Below are positions 1 through 10,533 of a stretch of DNA of 64,000 nt, piece after piece. A model generated the notes under the pieces. That model was not told the DNA's origin and searched no databases. It saw nothing but the letters and a program-made list of their open reading frames with translations. This DNA comes from Actinernus sp. WN-2022. Taxonomy: Eukaryota; Cnidaria; Anthozoa; Actiniaria; Actinernidae. The stretch spans positions 97,567,321 through 97,631,320 of the forward strand of contig JAOWCC010001634.1 of assembly GCA_030867875.1 (NCBI GenBank), read 5' to 3'. Positions within the stretch are counted from its first letter, which is position 1. Each line of letters begins with the position of its first letter. The position numbers and the translations under genes are program-made.

Positions 1-1067
1 GGATCGCCATCAAATGTATCGGGATGGCACTCCGGTAGTTTTTGTCTTGCTAAACCGGCGACCATTCGTTGATTGGCCGACATTAGCGTTTCAATCAGTT
101 GGCTACCGGAAATGTCTCTAATAGGCGTAGATGCAATTATCGGTAATTGACCCAATGCGTGCTGGGGATTATGGCCCACGTTCCCGTGTGGAGTAGTCTC
201 AGAGACTAAGTTCGTGGGTGGGCTTTCCGGCGCGCGATGAGGGTGATCGAGGGTTTTTGTTGCTATGGTGGCATGGTTGGTTAGCGCGGGAATATTTTCC
301 GGTGAACAAGCGGTCTGCAACCATTCGTGAGTTCTTTCTTCGGAGCGCGCTCTTGGGACCCCAGGAATTTCTATTGGCTCTATTGATTCTTCTTCCAGGA
401 TCGCTTGCTCGATAGCTTTGAGTTTTGCGTTAGCTACGGCGACTTTCTTTTTAGCGGAAAGGATCGCGATTTCTCTTTCGTGCTCTGCGCGCTCTTGTTC
501 GCGGCGCCTTTCATCCTCAGCTTCGTGCTGCTTGTGGCCGTGTTCTATATCCGCTATAAGTCGTTCGTAGTCAGCGTCTTCGCGCGCGGCTGCGGCTTCG
601 GCTAGTGCACGCAATCGAACGGAACTACTTGTAGATGAACGTGATGATGATCTGGTGTGGCGCGAGTAAACAGACTTACGCGATGACGTTTCTGACAATT
701 TTGTCAGATTGTTTAGACTTTATTCTCTTGATAAGCATGAGGGCTTCATTCAACGTGAGGCTCTCAGATGATAAGATCTTCTCGTCCCCATAATCCCCAT
801 AGTTATCTTGTTGATATAAACCCACTAGTTCTGTAACGCTGATCGAAACTTATACGTGATGACCTCAAGGTCGTGTAGCGTTATCTCTGTAATAGACTCA
901 ATGGTTTCTTTCTTTATGTTTTTAATTGCCTCGTGAAGCTTCTTGTGTAAGTGATCTGATGTTTTGCGTGTTTCGAGAACAGCGTTTTGGAGGGCTTTTC
1001 TGGTAAATTTTCGCGTTCTCTTTTCTGACTCCGGTTCTTCTTTCGGTTCTGCATCTCTCCGACTCAT
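1..1067 (-). pseudogene. BEL/Pao Gag, N-terminal and coiled-coil region, frameshifted, partial
   Basis: Translation from the ATG at 1067 gives a charged 80-residue segment ending in a stop at 825. The protein sense then continues in another frame (about 826-670) and again in a third frame from about 719 down to base 1, which is uninterrupted. The last stretch holds a Ser/Arg-rich patch, a long helical E/R/A-rich segment (about 600-430) typical of a coiled coil, and ends with the motif CHPDTFDGDP, the start of the DUF1759 domain of BEL/Pao Gag. At least two frameshifts separate the pieces. Family assignment rests on that motif and on overall resemblance to the Gag layout of the second BEL element in this window. 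The zinc knuckle and all of Pol are outside the window. Confidence 0.65.
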
Positions 1068-1200
1068 CGTCGTTCAACTATGGGTTATATAGGGCTTACC
1101 TCCAGTCCTTTGTCTGCAACGGATTTTTTACTGTCGCGAACTCCAGACTCGGCATAGCACGGGGTGCGTTCAAGTTAGGTCCGCCAGTTTAACCAATTCG

Positions 1201-1530
1201 TGCGTAGACAATACCACAGCAGATTTAAAGGTCTTTATTGACAACCAGGCGTTGATATTACTACACAGGCGAAGCGGTAAAAACTAGAATAACGTATAAA
1301 CAATTAGCTAAACTTAGACGGCAAAAGACTCCAAAATATACAGATTTTAATGGAAGAAATCTAAACGTGAATATGCGAGTAATTAACTTACATCCGATGC
1401 TGTCTCCAAGGGCTTGTGAAACTCCAGTAAAACTCCAAAAAACTCCGAATATAACTGCTAAGACTCCGAATGCTGTTAACTCCAAGAGGAATAGGCGTGG
1501 ACTGACTAAAATTCCTATGTGGCCGCAACA
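1201..1530 (-). repeat. Probable 5' LTR of the left-edge BEL/Pao element
   Basis: On the minus strand the block starts TGTTGCGGCCAC at 1530 and ends near ...TACGCA at about 1201, i.e. TG...CA. It contains an AATAAA signal (complement of 1234-1239) followed by a short tail, as expected for an LTR R/U5 region. It sits about 130 nt upstream of the Gag ATG. The right-hand LTR partner is outside the window, so the limits are estimates, especially the 1201 end. No clear primer-binding site beginning with TGG was found immediately inside it. Confidence 0.5.
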
Positions 1531-1738
1531 CGTACACCTAACTAACTGATTGCATGGCATTAAATCAACTTTCTAATTATACGGGAAGATAACAAACTAA
1601 ACAAACATTCCTTTTGCTGTTCGGCGGCGACTAGATAAACAGTCATTGTCTAATGCCATTAGCACTGTCTATCATATACATTACAATGGCAGAAACTAAC
1701 GTTAATTTTCTTATGACCCAAAAGAAGACAACAGTGCG

Positions 1739-2013
1739 GTATGACAGAAACTAAGACATTTCTGAACGACTCCATTATTGTAATCTTTGGTACAACTGGC
1801 CTCATTCTGATACGATTGTTACCAGACTTCTTACCACGTGGGCATGAGGTATGAATAAGGTACATGGCAGACTGTGTTGTATGACAGAAACTAAGACATT
1901 TCTGACCGACTCCATTATTGTAATCTTTGGTACAACTGGCCTCATTCTGATACGATTGTTACCAGACTTCTTACCACGTGGGCATGAGGTATGAATAAGG
2001 TACATGGCAGACT
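1739..2013. repeat. 140-bp tandem repeat (two copies) upstream of the PAN/F5/8C gene
   Basis: GTATGACAGAAACTAAGAC starts at 1739 and again at 1879, giving a 140-bp period, and almost every base between the copies agrees. Each copy carries the palindrome CCACGTGG (CACGTG at 1835-1840 and 1975-1980), a canonical E-box, plus the sequence TTATTGTAATCTTTGG. The same unit is present in at least three full copies at 63325-63791. The array ends directly at a promoter-like block. The period is not a multiple of three, so reading frames across it are not coding. Confidence 0.9.
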
Positions 2014-2198
2014 GAATAATATTGAACGGCCTCGATCGTGTACAGACCTCTGTACGCATAGTCAGGTTTCTCCCATACAAACCTCGCGCTCTGTTATTAA
2101 GAACTAAATTGAGTTTTCTATTAAAAGTATATAATCAGATATATTTGATAATTCTTCAACGTTCTCATTACTTCTCAGGTTTCTCGTATGACATCACC
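2014..2198 (+). promoter_or_regulatory. Candidate core promoter and 5' leader of the PAN/F5/8C gene
   Basis: This block directly follows the E-box repeats and precedes the signal-peptide ATG at 2199. It includes a TATATAA at 2128-2134. If used as a TATA box, transcription would start near 2160, leaving a leader of about 40 nt. The block from GAATAATATTGAACGGCC (2014) to CATTACTT (2173) is closely conserved at 63792-63968, including the TATA motif, whereas sequence downstream is not. That pattern of conservation supports a promoter. An out-of-frame upstream ATG lies at 2188. Confidence 0.5.
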
Positions 2199-2589
2199 AT
2201 GGTTATACTTGTGGTAATTATTGTCCTTGTGTTACCATGGCAATGTATCGCCATGGAGGGGTGTTTGTCAGTTTACAGCAACCGTGGACGAGTACTCAAT
2301 GGACATGTCTTCAAACATTCAACTCAACACGATATTTCGGACTGCAGCGATCGGTGTGGAAATCAGATGAACTGTCACAGTATCAATTACTACAACAGTA
2401 GAGCCTCGTGCGAGTTGAACAACGCCACCCACTTGTCCCACCCAGAGGACATGTCCAGTGTACCTGATGGTTCTTATCTCATCTACTTTCCCCACCCGTA
2501 CGTTTGCAGCGATCAGCTGTGTTTCAAGAACAACAAGTATAACGGTTCCTGTGTTCTCAAATCAGACGGCATGAACTACTGGTGTAACC
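2199..2589 (+). CDS. Exon 1: signal peptide, PAN/apple domain, Cys-rich linker
   Basis: Encodes residues 1-130 plus one base of codon 131. The N-terminus MVILVVIIVLVLPWQCIA is strongly hydrophobic. The apple core has cysteines at the positions GCLSV, DCSDRC, MNCHS and SCELN and ends near the aromatic SYLIYF. The following segment has four cysteines (YVCSDQLC, GSC, YWC) and looks like a shortened EGF-like module, which I cannot confirm. The exon ends ...AACC|GTAAGT. Confidence 0.82.
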
Positions 2590-5500
2590 GTAAGTAACAG
2601 TGTATACTTCAAAGAACATAAATTAGCATGATGTAAAATCATGACATATATAAATTAGCATAATTATTTGGGTTTTGTGATTTGATTTTTTTTATGTGTG
2701 ATAGCGTTCGTTTTAGGTCTCGATAAAGATTAAAGATGGAAAAGTTCCAAAATTACGTTTTTTCGCAAATTCCAACTCTAGCATCACAAAAATACTTTAA
2801 AAAAGTCTTGATCATGAAAATGCGACTTTCTGATTTCTCGCTAAAAAAGGCGCGAAAAATGATTGACAGCTGCTGTCATTCACTGGGCATGTTATTTCAT
2901 TCTCGCTATTCTGTGATTGTCTGCGATACTTTTCGTTTGTAAAGCTTTCTACGTTAATGCAATGCCCAAAAGTGTAAAATTAGATCGTTCTTGGTGTCGT
3001 ATTCAAAAAAGAAGAAGAAAAGAGGCAAGCAACACAATTTAGTTTGTGATAATTTAGTTGTGAGTAAATTTGGCAGCGGGTGGAAAGTTCTTAGGACAAA
3101 CAATGTTAGGTAGAATAATCGAAGACCGAAAGTCCCACAAAGAATCAAGCAATAAAGTTTTCTTATCTTCAATCAACCAAAAATTTAGAGAGAATTCAAT
3201 GCAGTAAGCTAAAGTATGCCAGTACAATTTGTATCAGCGTGATGAAATTAGAATGACATAAACAGTCTACCGTGTACATGATCGAGCAGCGCTTCAATGG
3301 TTTTAACTGTTTGCTTACTGTGGTGCCATTTTTCTGTACTTAAAGAGTGTTTCTACTGGAAATTAAACTGGAATCGACAGCAGTTTTCTCTAGAAGTATC
3401 GAGCATCGGTAAACTGTATAGCTATAACCTGAGCATCAGGCCTAGTGGAGGAAGGGAGAAGGAGAGGGAGAATGGAGAGAGGGAAAAAAGTAAGGAAAGA
3501 GGCCTGGTTGTTTACCATTTACACAGAAATTCCGGTCGGAAATTCCGGTGTAAATGTTACACAAAATTTCCCAAAGTGAATGTCCCGATCGGAAAAAAAC
3601 GTTTACCATTTGTACACAAACCGTTCCAGATGAAAATCGCTCCGTATAAGGCCTGGAACTGGTACGACCGATTGGGAATTGTAAATGGTACACGATTTCC
3701 CATTCAGAAATTCCGGTTGGGAATTTTGGACTACCTTTTCTGACGTTCCATTAATTTCGGAAATTTTCCACGGGACGAACCGAAAAAAAGTTTACCATTT
3801 ACATTCCAACTGAAACTTCCGGAATTTCCGTATAATTGAACGACTTGTGTGAAACTTCCAGATTCTGGACGTTGCGCTGATTGGATAAAAAAAAGTCTCA
3901 AAACCTGATGTGAAAATGCCAGCTCCGTGCGAGTTTATTTTGAACACTGCACTAGCGAACAACGATATTCTCAAATATCTCTTGTAATAACGAATGAAAT
4001 GAATTTCATAAAAGTATTGGAAGGCTAGGCGCTTTACAGTTCTTACCAAATATTAGTCTTAAGCCTGCACAAAAACATTGTCTCGAAGGCTTGCTTTTCG
4101 AAAGAAAGCACGTTCTCGGAATTTTATACCAGTTGTTTCCCAAGATTTTCTCGCAGTTCTGGAAACCGAACAACAGGAGAAACAAAGATCGTCACCATCA
4201 TTGTTGCCGTCAGTCCACTGAAGCTGATAAAAACACAGCAATGAAGTTCCTCGGCTTGCAGAGGATAGTATGAAAGCTGTTCCGCTTGAATGCTGCGAAA
4301 GTTTGCACCTTCCTTGTAAGCCTTTGACAAAACAATTCCCACGGCAACATAACTTAACTCAAAAGCTTCGAAAGAATTAGAGGAGCAGCAGAACTCTGTA
4401 TCAGTCGTAGCACAAGACAAAGACATAGATGAAACACAAGTACCAGACTAATTAAAGAATTAGAGGAGCAGCAGAACTCTGTATCAGTCGTAGCACAAGA
4501 CAAAGACACAGATGAAACACAAGTACCGTCTTCTTTTTTTTACAGGCGGAGGTCGAAAATCTTTTAGGCCATCCGTTTCCGTTTCTCATCGGTGGGGTTT
4601 TCAAAAATTGGGTCAGTCGGTCGGGTGAGAAAAAAAAATTATAATAAAAATGCGCGCAGAGACTGGAACTAATAAGGCGCGGTTGCACAGGCGAGGTTAC
4701 AAACCAACATGGACGACGAAACCATCGATGTCGACGTCCGTATACGCTACAAACATGGAATTACAAATAAAGGCAGTAGACAATTCCTGAGTCTTCTTTT
4801 CACTAGGGTTTCTTCACCCTCACCCCTCCCCCATTTATTTTTTATTTTTACAAAAAGCCACAAAAATGGGTCGGTCGGACGATGAGAAACGAAAATAAAT
4901 AAATAGGAATGGCCTTATGTAAAATCCGGCCGACATTTCAAAACTATAAATTGCCGAGGCTCGTGATGACAGTTATGTCAAACTCCGAAAACCGGAAATA
5001 AATTTCATTGGTTGTCTTTGTTGGCGGAAAACCTCTCTCTATGGATCTGTGTCAGGCTCTCTTCTCGTTTCTCTACTTCGTCTTCCCTTCTCATTCTTGA
5101 GAGCCTATAGCTGATGCTCAGGTGTGTAGCTCTCTGTTCTACAGCTCCTCTGGGCACGCGGTTCCTCATGAAAGCCCGATTAGCGCTAATCCAGAGTTAA
5201 TTACCATGACAACTAATATGTTTTGTTGAGAGTTAATCCAGGATTAGCGCTAATCGGGCTTTCAGGAACCGGGCCTGAACTTTGTAATCTGTAATCGGCC
5301 GAGACTGAACACAACATGAATTGATCTGATTGGCTAATGTTAGAAATGAATCGAATACCTTTATCGGGCTGTTTCCCGGCTCTTCTTTTAGGCCAAAAAC
5401 AGAACTTTGTTGAAGTCCAGCCTTTTCGCGTTTTGTCCAATTTTCCTAATGTTTTCACGAGTCGTAGAAAACAGCCGTTTCTCAAATATGGTGTCGGGGA

Positions 5501-7901
5501 ATTTTGAAATTATTTTTCGTTCAGGCTATATGACCTGGTTTGTATCGAAATGGGATAAAAAACACTTTTTCAACTTTGAAAAGGGATACAATCTGTAATA
5601 CACAACATATCAAAAATCCCCGGCACATATTTGAGACAATTTAGTTGGGATTCGAAAGGGCCGAATAATTCAGAAAAAAATGTTTCAAAACCTGAAGGGC
5701 TGAACTCCTTGCCGTCCGGGCCGGGCGTTGAAAAATATAAAACATCTACGCTTTTAACTTTTGTTCAGAACGGATTAAATATATACTGTCTTTCTTCAAT
5801 TCAAGACATTTAAAACGTTAAATAGTACGTCTATCCATAGTTAATAGAGTGGAATGGTTATGAAACCCGGCAAACTTCAAAGGGGCTAACAAAGGCGCTG
5901 CGATTTATGTTGGAAGGGGGCAAGACAAAAGATTGTGCAGGGTCATAGTTCATTAGCGTCCCTTGAACGACTGAACTCACACGTTTCTATTGGCTGATTG
6001 ATTAACACATTGGAATTTCTATTGTGTTTTGTGCAGGGTAGTGGTTGAAAAAAGCTAACAAAGACATATAACAAAGAAAGTCGCTGGGTTTCATAACCAT
6101 TCCACTCTATTAACTATGGTCTATCTGGCTTTAATTTCGACGCTGCCAGAGCGTTTTTTCGGAAATGACACATCGAACCTTTATCGAGACCTTAATTGTT
6201 TCTTTATTAGAAACAATAAAAACGTATGAGAACAATTTCTTTGTTGCCATTTCCAACTTTCTTTCACTATTTTCAACAAACTATATATTTACGCAATTAT
6301 CTCAATTTTAGTATGAACTTTGTGTCATCTCAGTCAGTGTAAGTTGGCGATTTTGTTGAATCGGAATTACTAAATTTCTTGATATTCGTACTTTACTTGT
6401 CGGTGAATTAAGAGAAAAATTAGAACATCCAATTTGCTGCACGTATTTACTTCTAAGCTACAAAACTAATTAACGATTCGTTAGTCAGAGTATCTTCAGT
6501 CATTGTTGAGTGGCGGATCTAGGGGGCGGGGCTGAGGACCCCTGCCCTCCTCCCTTAGCTGTCAAACGGAACCGACGCCCGCAAGGCCGATGCCCTCCTC
6601 TTTTTGACAAAGACAAACGTGGTCCATAGGGCCAGGGTTAGGATGACCTCCCCCTCCCCCCTTTTTCTGAAAGTCCGGATTGGCCACTGTTGTTAAGAAA
6701 ACCTTTTATAATTTTGAAAGAAGGAACATTTTCTTTTAATCAAAATACCACACGTTGTTATACTACAATGTGGCTTAAAGTCGTCAATACATGGCGTAAG
6801 GTCCCGTCCATGTTATACATGTCAGCTGAAATGTATTTTTTGTACGTCTTAGGAACAGAGTGTGAGAATCAGCCACTTGGTATGCAGAATGGTGACATCG
6901 CAAACTCTCAAATCAATGCTAGCTCATATTTTGGTGCTGGGTATGAGCCATACCAAGGTCGCTTACACAACAAAGACACTAGTGGGTCGAACAGAGGTAT
7001 GTGGATGGCACAAAGTAATCAACCCGGAGAGTACCTACAAGTAGACCTTGGTAGAGTGATGCTAATAGGGAAGGTGGCGACACAAGGAGCTGCTGGTGCA
7101 CCATTTTGGGTGACAAGCTACACCATTTCTTACAGTCGCGACGGTAACAACTGGGTTGAGTACAAGCAAGCAGGCAGTGTGAAGGTAATGTTATGACGAC
7201 AATATCTCACTTATACTGTCACGTGTTGGACGAATTAATGGTATTACACAAAACGCTTCTGAGAAGTTGAAACGATCTCATTGTAGTCACTTATATAATT
7301 ACCTCAAATATATCTCATCTCTGCATGTATACATCATGTATACATCTATGTACTGTATATGTTGCTACATGTAGATGTCGTATCTACGGTTGGCGTCTCG
7401 TAGTGTCTAAAATATTTCCTGGTTGAATAGTTCGAGTCCCGGAATCAGGCCAAGTGAAGCGTTGTAAGGGTATACTTTAGGTCAGGATATCGTACGGTTA
7501 ATTAAAATATGGTGATTTCATTAAAAAACATTGCAGGTTCTGTGTTTTCCCAACCGATACAGACACTAGAGTGTGTTAAACAGTTATTTCTCCTCGCAAC
7601 TCTCCTATTCTGATCAATATATTAAAATGGCAAATAGAATATGGCGCCGCTGTTGAAGTTTATTTGCGTCAGTTTGTAAATCTAATACGAAGTACAATTA
7701 AAGTAAAAAGTTTAAGTCAAGAATTACTACGTTTTACTTTTTCCATTTTAGATTTTTCCGGCAAACACTGACATGTACTCAGTTGTGACCAACACATTCC
7801 CTGAAAGGTTCCTTGCTCGATATATCAGGATTGTAGTTCAGTCATGTGGGAGAGGCTTCATCGCGATGAGAGCTGAGTTGTACGGATGCCGTGTGCTGTA
7901 A
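2199..7901 (+). CDS. Secreted PAN/apple plus F5/8 type C (discoidin) domain protein, three exons
   Basis: Three exons (2199-2589, 6853-7184, 7752-7901) join to an uninterrupted 290-residue protein. Introns have GT...AG ends: GTAAGT at 2590, GTAATG at 7185, with TTAG acceptors before 6853 and 7752. The exon 1 junction is phase 1, the exon 2/3 junction phase 0, and all lengths sum to a multiple of three. Residues 1 to about 18 are a hydrophobic signal peptide ending QCIA. Residues about 22-95 form a PAN/apple domain with paired cysteines; a short Cys-rich segment (about 97-132) follows; residues about 134-288 form a complete F5/8C domain framed by a first Cys (ECENQPLG) and a last Cys (ELYGC). 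PAN and F5/8C modules bind protein or carbohydrate/lipid ligands outside cells; adhesion, matrix or recognition are possible roles, but the ligand is unknown. I chose 2199 because the upstream in-frame ATG at 2022 lies in the promoter block and has no signal peptide. Confidence 0.82.
2590..3499. other. Intron 1, first 0.9 kb; no recognised feature
   Basis: AT-rich single-copy-looking sequence. The only notable stretch is a purine-rich GGGAGAAGG/AGAGG tract at about 3450-3500. Short ORFs here show no domain. Confidence 0.5.
3500..3840. repeat. Degenerate dispersed repeat built on a GTTTACCATTT motif
   Basis: GTTTACCATTT or its complement appears at about 3510, 3601, 3679 (inverted) and 3790, each with nearby AAATTCCGG/TTCCGG motifs. 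It looks like a decayed non-autonomous repeat inside intron 1. I could not find convincing terminal inverted repeats or a target duplication. Confidence 0.45.
4371..4527 (+). repeat. 83-bp tandem duplication with an open frame
   Basis: AAAGAATTAGAGGAGCAGC begins at 4371 and 4454 and the copies agree almost perfectly for 74 bases. In one plus-strand frame both copies read KELEEQQNSVSVVAQDKD and end in DETQVP; the second copy is followed by a pyrimidine tract and TTTACAG. It may be a duplicated fragment of a coding exon or of a transposon; no domain is recognised. Confidence 0.6.
5160..5270. repeat. Small inverted-repeat (MITE-like) element in intron 1
   Basis: The arm 5160-5192 and its complement 5241-5270 match over 30 bases apart from a 3-base CAT insertion in the left arm. 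The core of each arm is the self-complementary AGCGCT within GATTAGCGCTAATC. The spacer is about 48 bases. Confidence 0.7.
5835..6119. mobile_element. 285-bp MITE with perfect 34-bp terminal inverted repeats
   Basis: The left end (5835-5868, starting CCATAGTTAATAGAGTGG) and right end (6086-6119) are perfect reverse complements over 34 bases. The five bases TCTAT occur immediately outside both ends (5830-5834 and 6120-6124) and are a likely target duplication. There is no coding capacity. It lies in intron 1 of the PAN/F5/8C gene and contains a TTGGCTGATTG CCAAT-type motif near 5990. Confidence 0.85.
6853..7184 (+). CDS. Exon 2: N-terminal two-thirds of the F5/8C domain
   Basis: Begins in phase after TCTTAG and reads RTECENQPLGMQNGDIANSQ, the standard opening of a discoidin domain. 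The conserved GEYLQVDLG and TSYTISYSRDGNNW motifs follow. It ends AAG|GTAATG in phase 0. The reading frame continues upstream of the acceptor without a stop for about 160 bases, but that part shows no domain and is intron. Confidence 0.85.
7752..7901 (+). CDS. Exon 3: C-terminal end of the F5/8C domain and stop
   Basis: Too short to stand out as an ORF. After a pyrimidine-rich tract and ...CATTTTAG the sequence reads IFPANTDMYSVVTNTFPERF, then ARYIRI and ends ELYGCRVL-stop (TAA 7899-7901). These are the conserved final strands and closing cysteine of F5/8C domains, so the exon completes the fold begun in exon 2. Confidence 0.85.
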   Translation: MFPANTDMYSVVTNTFPERFLARYIRIVVQSCGRGFIAMRAELYGCRVL

Positions 7902-9072
7902 AGAAGGTCTGGTAACTAGTATGAGTGTAAATATGTTGCTTGTACATCGTGCCGTAGTTAATAACTTTTTCTCTCAATCATTTTCTCATTCCTCTCATTC
8001 AAAAAGACATGTTTCTTTCGAAGCCGCATATTGATCCAACTGGTATTCATTTTATTTCTTAATTTCTCAGATTAAATTACAGCATTTTAACTATATATAT
8101 TTGCATTATTCAGGCTATCGAATTCAAGAAGATTGCATTGAACCATTTAGAAATTGTAACGGCTTTCTAAACTTTAAAAATGCTGAATCAGTAAAAACGA
8201 TAAAATGAAAAAAGTCCTTATAATTCTATCTAAATTTTTCTTTATATATTTCAGGTCAGTTAACGTTATTCTGAGGGAATACCGCCGGTTTGCATTCAAG
8301 TCTGTAGTCACTTACTCCCTTCAACAGAGGATTCAGACTCGATTCGTTAGGATCCTTGTAAAATAATATGTAGAGATCTTCATAGGCAGTGAAAAACTAG
8401 TGTAGTTTGCAGCTAGAAATAATTGAACAATATCCGCAATTAACATAAAAAACACTTCACCGTAGAATTAGTATGGATGCACAAGGCAAATGACCGCTTC
8501 TTTTTTATCTCCTGCTAAGCAAAAAAACTTATAATAAACTTAAAGTAAGGAAACAATTTGAAGAATATTACGTAATAATCCAAGTAAAGTGCGTTTTCAA
8601 ATATATAAGCACTACAACTGAAAAGTTGCTGAAGTGTTTTTCAATAATTGGAAGACAAGTTCTAAGTTATTTATCCTGAATATAAACTCGATAAACACGT
8701 ATCAACGTTTGTAATCGCCTAAAGTATCGGGAAAATTCGCACTAAAACAAAGTTGACTAAAAAGACAATTAGTTTGAAATAACCCATAGGCTAGTTTAGC
8801 AATGTACCATGTAAAGGAACTGCACGATGATAAACACGTTTATAATCACATATACTGAGTGTTGTACTGCCAATGAAGGGATCTTTCCCAATATGACTTT
8901 CTTTGAAGGATTTTGAAGGAAAACACAATAGCAACATGAACATTGTATAGTTGTTTGGCTTCTCTATTTGGTTTTTGGCGTCGTATATGGAACATTAATA
9001 ATATGAAGAGGCATCATAATTTCACGTTTGGAATTTTTGTAGTCAACCTTCTAGATTTCGTTCTAGATTTCG
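7902..9072. other. 3' flank of the PAN/F5/8C gene; no recognised gene
   Basis: AT-rich sequence with only short ORFs. The first clear AATAAA downstream of the stop is at about 8533, which would give a long 3' UTR of about 630 nt; this is only a candidate. Confidence 0.4.
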
Positions 9073-9942
9073 TTCAAGATTTTTGCTGATGACACAAATG
9101 TGTTTGCTTCTGCAAGTAACTTGAAAACTCTGGAGAATTTAATGAACTCTGAACTGACTAAGGTCAAGGAATGGTGTGATATTAATAAAGTAACTATAAA
9201 TATGTCAAAAACAAATTTTATGATTGTTAAGTCTGCAAGAAAAAAAGATACGCTCATTGACATACACGTCAGGAGCAAAGATGGATCGTGCCACTCTTTG
9301 GATCGAAAGAAATGTATTAAATATTTAGGAGTAATGATCGATGACTCGATATCCTGTAAGTATCATATTTCGTACATCTGCTCGCGAATATCTCGAAATA
9401 CTGGAATTCTATCCAAATTAAGGCACTATCTTTCTATCCTACAACTTAAACAAATTTACTATAACTTAATCTATCCGTATATATATTATGCCATCTTAGC
9501 ATGGGGCAGCGCCTTCAAATCTCATATTCAAAAAAATCAAGTTAAACAAAATAATGTAGCCAGATTAATATTCTTTGCAATTCCCCATGGAAAAGATACG
9601 GAAAGCGCTCAACCCTTGCTAAATCTATTAGATATTTTTACAGTATATAACGTCTACCGCTTACATGCTTTAAAATTTACGTATCTATGGCACAAAGGAC
9701 TGTTACCAAGCATGTTTGACAATATGTTTAAATATGCCAGCAGTGTTCATAACTATAATACCAGATACGCAGCCAAACAAAACCTCTATAAATCAGAAGT
9801 AAGAACAAATACAGGCAAACAAATTATCTCTTTTATGGCAATTGATCTTTGGAAAGACCTCCCGACTAACATGAAGGATTTAAGTGCATTCGCCTTTTCA
9901 AAACAACTGAAACGTTACATACTGTCAGAGCAACACTCATAA
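9073..9942 (+). pseudogene. LINE ORF2 C-terminal fragment (RT thumb and tail)
   Basis: The frame reads through FADD (9082-9093), the conserved INMSKTNFMI and KYLGVMIDD segments, the YYNLIYPYIYY helix and the C-terminal YNTRYA motif seen in many CR1/Jockey-group LINEs, then stops at 9940-9942. The endonuclease domain and the fingers and palm upstream of FADD are missing, so the fragment cannot be active. The frame itself is intact over 870 bases, suggesting a fairly young insertion. Confidence 0.8.
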
Positions 9943-10200
9943 TTTCTATATATCATTATTCTCTCTCTAATTCTCTAAAATTATTTTGTTAACTCTTAAA
10001 CTCCAATTTTTTTCTCTACCTGTTATAACTCTTAACTAAATATGGTTGGGGGCTAACTAAAACCCAGCGGTTAACTTAGCCCTCAGGCTCACACATTTCT
10101 TATTATTTATTATATTACTCTTAGTCTATCTCCGTTCTCTGTCTGTATTTTATAATTATTGTATAAAACAAATATGAGCAAAAATTGTGAAAATTCGTCC
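9073..10200 (+). mobile_element. 5'-truncated LINE (FADD-type reverse transcriptase), family shared with the copy at 50.9-52.7 kb
   Basis: The coding frame opens at about 9073 just before the reverse-transcriptase active-site motif FADD, as expected for a LINE truncated during insertion. Downstream of the stop at 9942 is an AT-rich 3' region to about 10.2 kb, whose exact end I cannot fix. The protein shares many residues with the minus-strand LINE at 51205-52029, so both belong to one family. Confidence 0.75.
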
Positions 10201-10308
10201 TCCCTTCTCTCCCTCGCTCCTTCTCCATTTAAAACAATCCTCTCCTTTGTTAGCCTGATTTTTTGGCAAAGTCTGGAATTTAAGGAATGTGCTCGTATAT
10301 TTTTCTAA

Positions 10309-10533
10309 ATGGCGTTGGGGAAGGATTTGAGCAGTGTGTCGACCGAAGTTGTAACGACCGAAGTTGTAAAATTTGAAATTTTCAGGATTTCGAAGCTATA
10401 TTCAGAGCAGAAGAAAGCACTGGAATCGTTCATTCATCGAAACGAAGTGTTTGTGAATCTACGTACCGGCTTTTGTAAATCACTAATCTTCCTCCCCTTA
10501 CAAATCTCATGCATTCGATATGAAACATTCTAG
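10309..10533 (+). pseudogene. RecQ-like helicase N-terminal fragment with damaged Walker A
   Basis: A 74-residue frame contains the helicase opening YSEQKKALESFIHRNEVFVN, followed by LRTGFCKSLIF. In RecQ-type helicases this region is the Q-motif and Walker A (typically LPTGxGKSLIF). Here the Pro is Arg and the second Gly of GxGKS is Cys, and the frame ends 15 residues later. It could be a helicase pseudogene, a single exon, or a piece of a transposon that carries such a helicase. No further helicase motifs are visible downstream. Confidence 0.55.

Larger units (their letters stand above)
1..1530 (-). mobile_element. BEL/Pao LTR retrotransposon, 5' part only (element continues off the left edge)
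   Basis: Read on the minus strand, an LTR-like block (about 1530 to 1201) is followed by a leader of about 130 nt, an ATG at 1067 and a Gag-like coding stretch that is still open at base 1. Order and spacing are those of the 5' end of an LTR retrotransposon. It is a different family from the BEL element at 40.8-47.9 kb: the LTR and protein are not alike. Frameshifts in Gag show it is not intact. Protease, reverse transcriptase and integrase would lie to the left of the window. Confidence 0.65.

Noticed and set aside
1659..2080. Minus-strand ORFs across the 140-bp repeats (also at 63311-63642)
   Set aside because: A 140-bp period changes frame between copies; no domain, and the block behaves like an upstream regulatory repeat.
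7404..7450. tRNA-like B-box (AGTTCGAGTCCCG) in intron 2
   Set aside because: No A-box or fold at the required distance upstream.
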